NCBI GenBank assembly: GCA_047974415.1
Contig: JBKECH010000011.1
Coordinates: 1 to 64,000 of the forward strand
Direction of reading: 5' to 3'
DNA from: JBKEAJ01 sp047974415
Lineage (GTDB): Bacteria > Bacteroidota > Bacteroidia > Bacteroidales > Prolixibacteraceae
DNA: 64,000 nt
The position numbers and the translations under genes are program-made. A model generated the notes under the pieces. The model did no database searches, had not been told where the DNA came from, and was given only the letters and a program-made list of their open reading frames with translations. Shown in pieces: positions 52,296 through 60,563 of this stretch. Position 1 is the stretch's first letter. Each line of letters opens with the position of its first letter.

Positions 52296-52330
52296 TATAA
52301 AGCCCCAGTTAATCATGCTGGGGCTTTATA
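52296..52330 (+). terminator. Perfect 12-bp hairpin terminator after the rsgA remnant
   Basis: TATAAAGCCCCA / TGGGGCTTTATA with an 11-base loop, beginning within two bases of the stop codon. Symmetric, so it could act in both directions. Confidence 0.8.
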
Positions 52331-52344
52331 TACTTACCTACGGG

Positions 52345-52507
52345 TAGCTGGGCATTTGGATGTGGCGGGCAGTTCAAGTCTGATAAAACAAGATCTTTGG
52401 CGAGCGAAACGAAGCATCACCACAGCGGGCAAAAAAGCCCGCAAAATCCTTGCTTTCAGGAGGATAGGAAATCGCAACGAATGAACTAATGCTTGTTTTA
52501 GGTTTAA
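52345..52507 (+). repeat. R2 element, copy b (diverged)
   Basis: Shares GATAAAACAAG, GGCGAGCGAAACGAAGC and the right end ATGCTTGTTTTAGGTTTAA with R2-a and R2-c. The left terminal repeat is poorly kept, so the boundary is approximate. It occupies most of the 320-bp gap between the rsgA remnant and the DUF6067-like gene. Confidence 0.55.
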
Positions 52508-52598
52508 AAAGTAAACTCCTAATGCTCAAAGCTCTGGAAGATCTACTTTCACAAGGCAAAAGTAGATGTCAAAATATTCTCTACCTTCTGCTCATAAA

Positions 52599-52609
52599 CA
52601 GTGTCTGTC
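52599..52609 (+). repeat. Possible R1 left-end scrap, copy m
   Basis: CAGTGTCTGTC, identical to the R1 left terminus, five bases beyond the stop codon of the DUF6067-like gene. Short enough to be chance, but the position beside a stop codon is the same as for other copies. Confidence 0.35.
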
Positions 52610-52614
52610 GAGAA

Positions 52615-55575
52615 TTATTCTATCAATATCAAATATCCTTTTTTACTAGCAATTGTAATTTCATCTGAGGCGGCAAACTCGCATGCAGACTGGAAATCTT
52701 GCACCTCAGGGACAATCAGTCTTGCTTCTGAGGAAGGTATCCCTAGCCTATTCCAATCAATCTCCAGTTTAATTTTCTCACTCTTTTCAGACCAATTACC
52801 TATAGCTACTAAAGCTCTACCTTCTAGTATGTAAGTAGTTATCTTAATATTACGATTATTGCATTTAATCGCAGGATTTTTATCCCAGAAGCCTTGCATT
52901 TTAGCATTTTCAATATTAAAATCATCCCATATTCGCCATATTGGTCTAGGATCACAAATGACTCCATCTGTCTCCCATGGATGTCTGACTGTCATTCCAT
53001 AAACCATGCCTAACCACCTATTACCGCCTCTATGTAGCATATCACCCATTAGTCCAAAAGGGATTCCTGAAACTTCTACCAACCAATTTTCGGGAGACAT
53101 TTCATTGTACATAAAACTTTCTCCAAACCAAAGCTTATCAATAAAAGGGAAAAACTCCGCATACTGGGTAGCTGGGCCTTTCGAGAATCCTGTATTTGAG
53201 TGTAAATCCATAATACACCCAGACTTAGTGTCGTCCAGCACCTTACGCATACGCTTTAGTGTCCGCCTATCATACGAAACATCATCAAGATAGAGTCCGT
53301 CTATGTCTACATTTTCAACCAACCATCTCAGCCCCTCAATATAATAGTTATACCAACGAGAGCCGCCATAGGCATTTACAATAGATGCATCTGCACTTTT
53401 ATCAGGAAACCACTGATACCACTGTGGATTATAATCATCGACAAAATGTTCTTGTAACCAAGGATATCCTCCTCCTTTGCCATCACCTAATATTTCATGA
53501 CCTAAGCTACGAAGTGCCCACACCTCTGTAGTATAGTTACTTAACTCTCTGACAGTATTGTATATTTTCACTTTTTGTCCTTTATTATGCATGTATTTAA
53601 CAAACGTCTTCATTTTGTCAACTCCAATAAAGGGGTAATTTATGTGGGGATTGTATTCGTTAGCATGGTGCACATTAATAATTTTTACTCCTGCGTCAAA
53701 GTCGTTTTTACTTGGACTTGGTTTACTTCCATTGTGATAGTAACGGTCTGAGAACTGGCTTTTATAGTTAATATCTTTTACTGGTGTTAACAACATTGAC
53801 CACTCAAATTCTAACACTTCTCCTTTTTTCAGATTCCGTTCGCCACTATACACTACAGCTCTTGTCTCATTTCGAGAACTTTCAATCTTAAAACCACCTT
53901 TATTATCGTTGTACCATGATTTGGGATATTCTGGATGATAGAGGTTCAATAGGGGTCCACTATAATCTCCTCCTCGCAACTCACACCAAATCCCAGCGTT
54001 GGTGTTTCCAATCCAAAAGCTATCATGCGGACCATCCCATGTTGCAGAATGTTTTTTAGGCACAGATGTTCCTGGGAGACCCATTCCCATCATATACTCT
54101 GCAATCTCGCGTTTAATGGGAATCTCCAAACGGATGTCATGTACTACTATCGGATTTAATGCTACAAGTTTTACTTTATAATTAATATGGGCATCCGATT
54201 CTATTGTGCCTATGGCCTTAAGTCTGAAATTGGCTGAAACACTTTCCCAGGCTCCTTGCACTAACCCTTCCGTATCTTTCAAGACTTCTATGTCTTGTGT
54301 AATTCTGAATATTTCTTGTCTGTTGTCAGCATGCACACCAAAGGAAATTGGCCGACTAAGCATCTCGACACCATTAACATTAATAGAACTTGGGAATTTA
54401 TCAGGTCCAATAGCCAGAGTCTTCCCTGTAAATTTAAAACTATTTCCCCCTTGCACAGATATAGGATTATAAGCCTTAGTGGGTTTATTATCTATTCCTA
54501 GGGTCGAATTCAGCCACCGTAGGCGCGAATGTCGCCACAGTTCGCTGTCACCACGGTCGGCTAATACCTCTTCAGAAATATTAATACTGATGTTAACTGT
54601 TTGAGCAGAACAGCCCTTTGCAGCTACAATCACTTCTCCTTTGTATTCTCCAGACGCAATCTTTCGTGGTATATCAACCCCTATCCAAAGAGGCTGAACA
54701 TCTCCTTGTTTAAGATTAATTTGCTTTTTAAACGGTGTCCCACATGGGTCTATGCCCCCTGTATTAAAGCATGTTAAGGCCGAGGATGATATTTCCATTT
54801 TGTCCCCTTTCAATGTAGAAAATTTGACGTTCAAATCTTCAATATCCTTTTGTGACGCCCAAACTCCCAACTGAAAAGTGTAGTATTCATTCTTTTTGGC
54901 ATCTCCTTCAAATATATCAGAAGGTCCACTTTGTATCCATTTTTGAGGGATGTTGTCCAGCATCCGAATAGGGTCTCTACGGCTTTCAGGAAATATTATA
55001 AAATCAGTCTGACTAAGCTCCTTTAGTATTTCCTTCTCAGATTTCAGAGCTACTATCTCCATAGGATAGAAGTTGTCAAAGTCAGTTCGAGCCTGAAATT
55101 CCAACAAGTAAGCGCTGTCTATATTGTCTTCTTTTTCAAGCCTTCTTAACCATTCTCCATCAGGGGCATTCTCTGGTTTTAAATAATCTTTGTTATAAAA
55201 CCCATTTTCTTTTTGCACCTCATAAGGTAGGTAATAAAAATAATACGTTCCCATCTTTCTCACTGGTCCGAAACAGAGTTTACAAACTTCGTTATCAACC
55301 CTTAACCTATGTATGTTCTGTATAGTATCACCATCTTCATGTATAATTACAAATCGCTTATTTGTTATTTTTCTATCATGCCTACGCCAAGTGAGATTTA
55401 TTGAAAGAGCCTCTGCTGGATGCTCAACATTAAGTACTGCTCTATGATTTCCGAGAGATTCTTCCCAAGGTATGTTAGCAACAGAGTAATTATGTTTACT
55501 CGACGTTCCACAGGCTATTATAAAAGTAAGCGCTGGCAATATGCTTACTAACAAGACATTTCGTTTATTTTTCAT
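52615..55575 (-). CDS. DUF6067-like glycoside hydrolase lipoprotein
   Basis: 986 aa. Lipoprotein signal ending TFIIAC. The N-terminal ~380 residues are beta-rich; the centre is a large beta-sandwich (DPIRMLDNIPQKW, then NISINISEEVLADRG). The C-terminal third looks like a TIM barrel: VKIINVHHANEYNPHINYPFIG, LVENVDIDGLYLDDVSYDR, GCIMDLHSNTGF. The two Asp in GLYLDD are plausible catalytic residues. Resembles proteins annotated DUF6067 / glycoside hydrolase domain; no characterised substrate is known to me. Separated from the upstream GH35 gene by 419 bp holding R1-i and R2-c, so it may have its own promoter. Confidence 0.65.
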   Translation of the reverse strand: MKNKRNVLLVSILPALTFIIACGTSSKHNYSVANIPWEESLGNHRAVLNVEHPAEALSINLTWRRHDRKITNKRFVIIHEDGDTIQNIHRLRVDNEVCKLCFGPVRKMGTYYFYYLPYEVQKENGFYNKDYLKPENAPDGEWLRRLEKEDNIDSAYLLEFQARTDFDNFYPMEIVALKSEKEILKELSQTDFIIFPESRRDPIRMLDNIPQKWIQSGPSDIFEGDAKKNEYYTFQLGVWASQKDIEDLNVKFSTLKGDKMEISSSALTCFNTGGIDPCGTPFKKQINLKQGDVQPLWIGVDIPRKIASGEYKGEVIVAAKGCSAQTVNISINISEEVLADRGDSELWRHSRLRWLNSTLGIDNKPTKAYNPISVQGGNSFKFTGKTLAIGPDKFPSSINVNGVEMLSRPISFGVHADNRQEIFRITQDIEVLKDTEGLVQGAWESVSANFRLKAIGTIESDAHINYKVKLVALNPIVVHDIRLEIPIKREIAEYMMGMGLPGTSVPKKHSATWDGPHDSFWIGNTNAGIWCELRGGDYSGPLLNLYHPEYPKSWYNDNKGGFKIESSRNETRAVVYSGERNLKKGEVLEFEWSMLLTPVKDINYKSQFSDRYYHNGSKPSPSKNDFDAGVKIINVHHANEYNPHINYPFIGVDKMKTFVKYMHNKGQKVKIYNTVRELSNYTTEVWALRSLGHEILGDGKGGGYPWLQEHFVDDYNPQWYQWFPDKSADASIVNAYGGSRWYNYYIEGLRWLVENVDIDGLYLDDVSYDRRTLKRMRKVLDDTKSGCIMDLHSNTGFSKGPATQYAEFFPFIDKLWFGESFMYNEMSPENWLVEVSGIPFGLMGDMLHRGGNRWLGMVYGMTVRHPWETDGVICDPRPIWRIWDDFNIENAKMQGFWDKNPAIKCNNRNIKITTYILEGRALVAIGNWSEKSEKIKLEIDWNRLGIPSSEARLIVPEVQDFQSACEFAASDEITIASKKGYLILIE

Positions 55576-55593
55576 TCCGTATTTTTAATTAAA

Positions 55594-55739
55594 TTGTGTC
55601 TGTCCATAATGTCGGGAGTCTGAACTACGAAGTTAAATATAAAGGCTTGCCAAACTTTGTGAATTGGGAGTTTACTCGTGTAAATGACTAATTCGCAAAG
55701 TGAGCATAACGCAGATATTGGACTTTATAGACGACTCTA
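55594..55739 (+). repeat. R1 element, copy i (146 bp, full length)
   Basis: TTGTGTCTGTCCATAATGTC to GACGACTCTA. Its left end is 18 bp from the start codon of the DUF6067-like gene, so it is the leader or promoter region of that gene. Confidence 0.85.
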
Positions 55740-55822
55740 AATAGATACAAAGTCAACGTTCATGTAAACATCCTTATTTCCACATGCTGTTCAGTATATA
55801 CTGTTTTGTAAAAGTATCTTCT
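55740..55822. other. Short spacer between R1-i and R2-c
   Basis: No feature seen. Confidence 0.3.
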
Positions 55823-55993
55823 TTAACCCGAAACATGCTCTAGCTCTCTTGTTATGTGCTCCATCCTCTTCAATATAAACGCTCCGTTGGCTTTTATTTT
55901 ACTCTCCGTAGGGCGCGCTTCGTTCACCAAAACACTTGTTTTGTCAAGACTGAAGCACCTGCTACGGTAACCTAATATATAATTCGGGCTTAA
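55823..55993 (-). repeat. R2 element, copy c (171 bp, inverted)
   Basis: Starts TTAACCCGAAACATGCT and ends ATTCGGGCTTAA. The core on the minus strand, GACAAAACAAG..TTTTGGTGAACGAAGCG, matches R2-a. It begins one base after the GH35 stop codon, a 3'-end placement like that of R1. Confidence 0.65.
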
Positions 55994-55994
55994 T

Positions 55995-58265
55995 TCATAG
56001 ATGTAAACTTATTGTATACTGAGGAAGGGCTGTTACATCCTTCAACATAACTCCTTCTTTTTTGATTTGCTTAACAGCATCTTCTGGTATTCCATTTATA
56101 TTGTCGTCCCAAGGGTATACTCTCAATAAAGTAGAATTATTCATATCTCCATTTAGATAACGTTTCAGCCCTAACATCCAAGGTTGTCCATGATAGAGAT
56201 GATCGTTAAGTATCTTGCCATTGCGTTCAGTCGTGGCAGATCCTCCACAATAATCTATTTTTAAAAATATATCATTTAGATTTTCAGGCAACGAAGTAGG
56301 CAAATTAATTTCTCTCTCTGATACACTTATATCTTTAATAGGAAGATTTACACTTATAGGCGGAACAGACGTTTTAAAAGCAGAAAAGATTCCTTCTTTT
56401 GTCTGCTTTACAATCTTGCCTTCCACCTTCAAGGCATTAGGAAATTCTGGGAACATCTTTAGAGTAAAATTGTTGTTTGAGAGCTGGTTCATCTGTATAG
56501 TGTCTCCACACCAGCTTAAGTCTGCATTGCTTATCATCATGTACTCTTGACCAGCAATTGTTGTCCGCCAGCAATTCTCAGCTTCTTCTCGACTCAATAG
56601 CACTAATATTACTCGCTTTCCATCACTAGATGTCATATCAATATGATTGCCCCCTTTGGGAGAAAGATAGCTGACACCGTCATTGGTTTCGATACTCCAG
56701 CCTTGGTGATTTAAGTTCTTAAGTACCTGAGCATCTACTGCTAATTCGACATCCATCCCTCTAAGCTTCATTAAGAAAAAGTACTCTGTTGAATCGCGCG
56801 AAAAGCGGGCTAATGGCTGTGCTGTTGCATACCTAAGGTTGATTCCATTAATATTCATATTAAAGGGAAGAATTGCTGTTGTTTCACCCTTCAATAGCAT
56901 ATTTTTTCTTGGAAATTCTATAACTTCATTATTCAAGTTAATACTCATTCTAAACGATTTATCTGGCATTGGTATACGAACTTGAGCATTATTCATAAAA
57001 ACAAATCCCGAATTACCTTTAGTTCTTGCTATATACCTCAAGCTTGCTGTATCTTTCGCATTATCAACGACTTGAGCTGGTCGCGTTACTTGCATTGGTG
57101 CTAATTCATTTCCAAAATCATTCAAAAAATGGTGCAGTATTTTCAGACAGCGATACGAGTCTCGAACTTCGCCAAATTCTGACAGAGGAGCTTGAAAATC
57201 ATAAGATTCAGGGTATCCTTTACGTTTTTGACCTGGGGTCTGTGTGCCTCCTTGGAACATGTAGTAGCCTATCAAATTCATACCTCGTCCTATTTGGTTT
57301 TGCAAGTGAGCCTCAACAATAGCAGGGGCAACTGAGAATCGATTATTAAGCTCCATCTGAGAGCCACAGCCTTGTTCACACAGTCCTCGGGGATATTTGT
57401 CGGGATCATAATATAGCCGTCCACCAAATGCAGAGTTCAAAATCCATTGATCATTGCCGTATAGGAAGTCGAGGGTTGCTGTGCCTCCACCTGCTTCCCA
57501 GCCTCGATAGGGATAAGAACCTTGCAGGGGCAGGAAGCCAAAACGGTCGTCATGAAAAACAGAGTTCGCTGTTAATGAAAAATAAACAGGCTTCATATCT
57601 AAATCCATAGCAATCTGTTTAAGGGAGTCTGGATGCTCTGGTTGTCCATCCGCATATTCATTTTCAACTTGCATTCCAATTATTGGTCCACCTTCTTCAA
57701 AGAATTTACCTTTCACTTGTTCGGCAACCTTGCTATAATACCTTCGTGTCTCATACAAATACCCCGAATCATTGGAGCGACGCCCCTTCATTGTGTCAAT
57801 CCATGCAGGTAAACCTCCGTGCAGTAGTTCGGCATTGCAGTAAGGTCCTACTCGCAACCACACGTACATATCATTTTTTTTGCATAAATCAATAAATCGA
57901 GATAAATTACAATCTCCAGACCAGTTCCATTGTCCACGAGGATTCTCATGGGTTTCCCAAAAAACATAAGTGGCAATAATATCTATTCCTGCACTCTTCA
58001 TCTTCCGGATCTCTTCTTCCCAATACTGATGAGGGTATCTAGTGTAATGGAATTCTCCCATAATCGGTATCCAAGGCTGTCCATTGCGAGTCAAATATTG
58101 GTTGTTGACACTTAATCGACAGCCGTCAGGACTAAGCCCATCGAAACTAAACACTTTTTCAACAGGCTTGTCTTTCAACTCTCTAATATCTAGCTCATAT
58201 ACTTTATCATATGAACAAGAACTAAATCCTAGAATAAGTAACAAGGTTAAATAATGAACTCTCAT
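55995..58265 (-). CDS. GH35 beta-galactosidase lipoprotein
   Basis: 756 aa. Lipoprotein signal MRVHYLTLLLILGFSSC. GH35 TIM barrel from ~40: PIMGEFHYTRYPHQYWEEEI, TYVFWETHENPRGQWNWSG, WLRVGPYCNAELLHGG. Acid/base Glu203 in QVENEYADG; Glu297 in LCEQGCGSQM is the likely nucleophile, in an unusual Cys-rich setting. C-terminal beta domains follow. Last of four closely spaced leftward genes (13 bp after the alpha-galactosidase); expected to remove the beta-linked Gal exposed after alpha-Gal removal. Surface-anchored by inference. Confidence 0.9.
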   Translation of the reverse strand: MRVHYLTLLLILGFSSCSYDKVYELDIRELKDKPVEKVFSFDGLSPDGCRLSVNNQYLTRNGQPWIPIMGEFHYTRYPHQYWEEEIRKMKSAGIDIIATYVFWETHENPRGQWNWSGDCNLSRFIDLCKKNDMYVWLRVGPYCNAELLHGGLPAWIDTMKGRRSNDSGYLYETRRYYSKVAEQVKGKFFEEGGPIIGMQVENEYADGQPEHPDSLKQIAMDLDMKPVYFSLTANSVFHDDRFGFLPLQGSYPYRGWEAGGGTATLDFLYGNDQWILNSAFGGRLYYDPDKYPRGLCEQGCGSQMELNNRFSVAPAIVEAHLQNQIGRGMNLIGYYMFQGGTQTPGQKRKGYPESYDFQAPLSEFGEVRDSYRCLKILHHFLNDFGNELAPMQVTRPAQVVDNAKDTASLRYIARTKGNSGFVFMNNAQVRIPMPDKSFRMSINLNNEVIEFPRKNMLLKGETTAILPFNMNINGINLRYATAQPLARFSRDSTEYFFLMKLRGMDVELAVDAQVLKNLNHQGWSIETNDGVSYLSPKGGNHIDMTSSDGKRVILVLLSREEAENCWRTTIAGQEYMMISNADLSWCGDTIQMNQLSNNNFTLKMFPEFPNALKVEGKIVKQTKEGIFSAFKTSVPPISVNLPIKDISVSEREINLPTSLPENLNDIFLKIDYCGGSATTERNGKILNDHLYHGQPWMLGLKRYLNGDMNNSTLLRVYPWDDNINGIPEDAVKQIKKEGVMLKDVTALPQYTISLHL

Positions 58266-58278
58266 AATGCTTATTTAT

Positions 58279-60546
58279 CTAATTCGTTTTAATAAACTGT
58301 ATCTGCCACGACATCGACGAGGTTTGGGTTGGTGTATACTTTAATTTCAGCAACTTTCCCTCTTGTTCTACCTCTGCAGGATTTCCATTTATACTTGCTG
58401 ATTTATAACTAAATTCTTCTGGCATGTAAAAAGTCATCACATACTCGTCATCCACAATTACCCTACTTCTTCCATTGAGCACTTTATTGTGCCATATCAT
58501 CATTTCTATTTCTGCCGCACCTTGCGAAAGATGTCTATTCGTAGACACCAGCTGGGGTCGGTCTAATTTTTCTCTAATAGCCCATGACTCAATACCGTTT
58601 GCAAGCAGAGTCGACAGCTGAATACTGTTTTTTACAACACCCAACATTTGGTCTCTCCAAAACTCGTATACAAGATACTCTTTGGAGGGGTCAAGTCCTA
58701 AATCTGACAAAGACACAGTAGTTTCAGGTAAAGGAGCTTGTCCACTTCCTGCCCAATTAATACGATGCAAGACAGCCCAATTTTCATAGTCTGTATTAAA
58801 CTCGTTCAACCAGAAAGGACAAACCGCTCCAAACTGGTCAGCATCACATGGAGCTGGCTCTGCTCCACTAACAATTTCTGTTCGCAAGTGTGTTTTTAGC
58901 CAATCTGATTTCTGTGGGTCATAGTCATATAACTGACCTGGCACCGAAAATAGAACTGGCGATGAGCGCCGTAATCCATGCAGGTTATCGTCATCAGTAT
59001 ACACTTCAGGCTTATCGCTCAGTAACAGCATTACTCCTGCAATAGATGCCAGAGCTGGGCGAATAATAGTTTCATTCTTTACTGATTTAACTGCCGACAC
59101 TTTAGTTATATTCCCTGCTCCTTGACCAGCCTTTTTTGGCAAGACATCACAGTGGTCTGGGTCGTTACGCCATACAATGCCATTCCATGAATTATATTGT
59201 TGCATAGTAACAGGACCGTACCCATCTCCACCAATACGACATGCATCTACAAGCCCTATGGACTCGGGTAAAACTCCCCAACAAGAGAGGATAAAGCTTT
59301 TATCTCCCATTTCTTCTCTGGCAACTCTCAAATAAGCTCTCAACAAGTCATCAGGTTTTATACCTTGTTCTTCACACCATTCCAAATTATTATTTACACA
59401 ATCGTATAAAAGATGTCTCAGCTGATCAATCTTAACGTATTCAATACCTGCATTTTTAAAACCCTTAAAAACAGGACGAATCAGAGCTTCTACAACTTCA
59501 TCCTTGGTGGCATCCATGGTGTAGCCTACCCAAGGTGCTGCCATTGGTTTCCCAGATGCATCTTTTACAAACCAATCTGGATGCTCATTAACGGTGGCCT
59601 CATCAGAAAAGAAACACCCCATCCAAACAGCAGGAGCAAATCCCGATTTTTTGACCGAGCTGACATAATGAGTGAGCCCTCCAGGGAATAAGTCTTTTTT
59701 CCAATCTAACCATGTGGTCGGACGCCCACCAAAATATCCATTCGACTTTTTACAGTTCTCTCGTCCTTTATCAAACTCTCCTTGAAAAACATCATCTATT
59801 TGAATAAAGCGGTATCCATAATCAGCAAAATGTTTTTCTTCCCAAATATCAAGAAGGCCCTCCTGAGTTTCTTCATTAAACTCTCTAAAAAATGCCCACC
59901 ATGAGGACCACCCCATAATTGGATCTTTGTAAACCTTATAAGTCCACGGCTGAAAATGAGCTAGATTCTTGTGCATCTGATAATAACGAGGGCGAAAGAT
60001 TATCTCAACTTCATTCTGAGGAAATGATAAGTCAAAGCGACATGTGCCGTCAATATTCCTGGAAGCTTGAATTTTAGTGCCTTCTGGGGCCTCCAACATC
60101 CAATCAAAGTTACGGTCATAGACAGCATTGTTACGCAAGTTGTTGCTCAGTCCATGAGAGGTACGCACCAAAGGGAATTCTTTCTGAGGATTGCCACGTG
60201 TCTCTGCGGCAAGCGCCTCGCTACTACCATAGACCACAGTTTTGAAGTTCTTATTTTCAAAAGGTTTGATAGTAATCGTTTGTTCAACTTGTTCTCCTGA
60301 CTGAACTTTAGTTAAAAATTGCACCTGTGATGTAAATTCAGCATTAAGTATTATGCCTCCATTATAACTCATTGTTAGACGTTTCCCGTCGGGAGACAAA
60401 GATACAGAAGCGGGGGCATTTTCTGGAGCTCCAAACGACACTGCTGTTTCTTTATCACACTGAGCATAAATAACTTCAACGCTCAATGGTGAAAATATCA
60501 TACAAATAGAATATAACAAGATGTTGCACATTAATCTTTTAATCAT
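58279..60546 (-). CDS. Clan GH-D (GH36/GH27-like) alpha-galactosidase
   Basis: 755 aa. Signal peptide ending VEVIYAQ. N-terminal beta-sandwich to ~200, then a TIM barrel: MGWSSWWAFFREFNEE, YGYRFIQIDDVFQGEF, nucleophile Asp374 in YVKIDQL (K-x-D motif of the clan), and ACRIGGDGYG with the probable acid/base Asp. A C-terminal beta domain closes it. Predicted to remove terminal alpha-galactose in the periplasm. 17 bp downstream of the second GH110 gene, 13 bp upstream of GH35. Confidence 0.85.
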   Translation of the reverse strand: MIKRLMCNILLYSICMIFSPLSVEVIYAQCDKETAVSFGAPENAPASVSLSPDGKRLTMSYNGGIILNAEFTSQVQFLTKVQSGEQVEQTITIKPFENKNFKTVVYGSSEALAAETRGNPQKEFPLVRTSHGLSNNLRNNAVYDRNFDWMLEAPEGTKIQASRNIDGTCRFDLSFPQNEVEIIFRPRYYQMHKNLAHFQPWTYKVYKDPIMGWSSWWAFFREFNEETQEGLLDIWEEKHFADYGYRFIQIDDVFQGEFDKGRENCKKSNGYFGGRPTTWLDWKKDLFPGGLTHYVSSVKKSGFAPAVWMGCFFSDEATVNEHPDWFVKDASGKPMAAPWVGYTMDATKDEVVEALIRPVFKGFKNAGIEYVKIDQLRHLLYDCVNNNLEWCEEQGIKPDDLLRAYLRVAREEMGDKSFILSCWGVLPESIGLVDACRIGGDGYGPVTMQQYNSWNGIVWRNDPDHCDVLPKKAGQGAGNITKVSAVKSVKNETIIRPALASIAGVMLLLSDKPEVYTDDDNLHGLRRSSPVLFSVPGQLYDYDPQKSDWLKTHLRTEIVSGAEPAPCDADQFGAVCPFWLNEFNTDYENWAVLHRINWAGSGQAPLPETTVSLSDLGLDPSKEYLVYEFWRDQMLGVVKNSIQLSTLLANGIESWAIREKLDRPQLVSTNRHLSQGAAEIEMMIWHNKVLNGRSRVIVDDEYVMTFYMPEEFSYKSASINGNPAEVEQEGKLLKLKYTPTQTSSMSWQIQFIKTN

Positions 60547-60563
60547 ATCTATATTATTTTAAT

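Noticed and set aside
3736..55739. R1 copies as a CRISPR array or integron cassette sites
   Set aside because: The copies are kilobases apart, lie between unrelated genes, and no cas, integrase or regular spacers are present.
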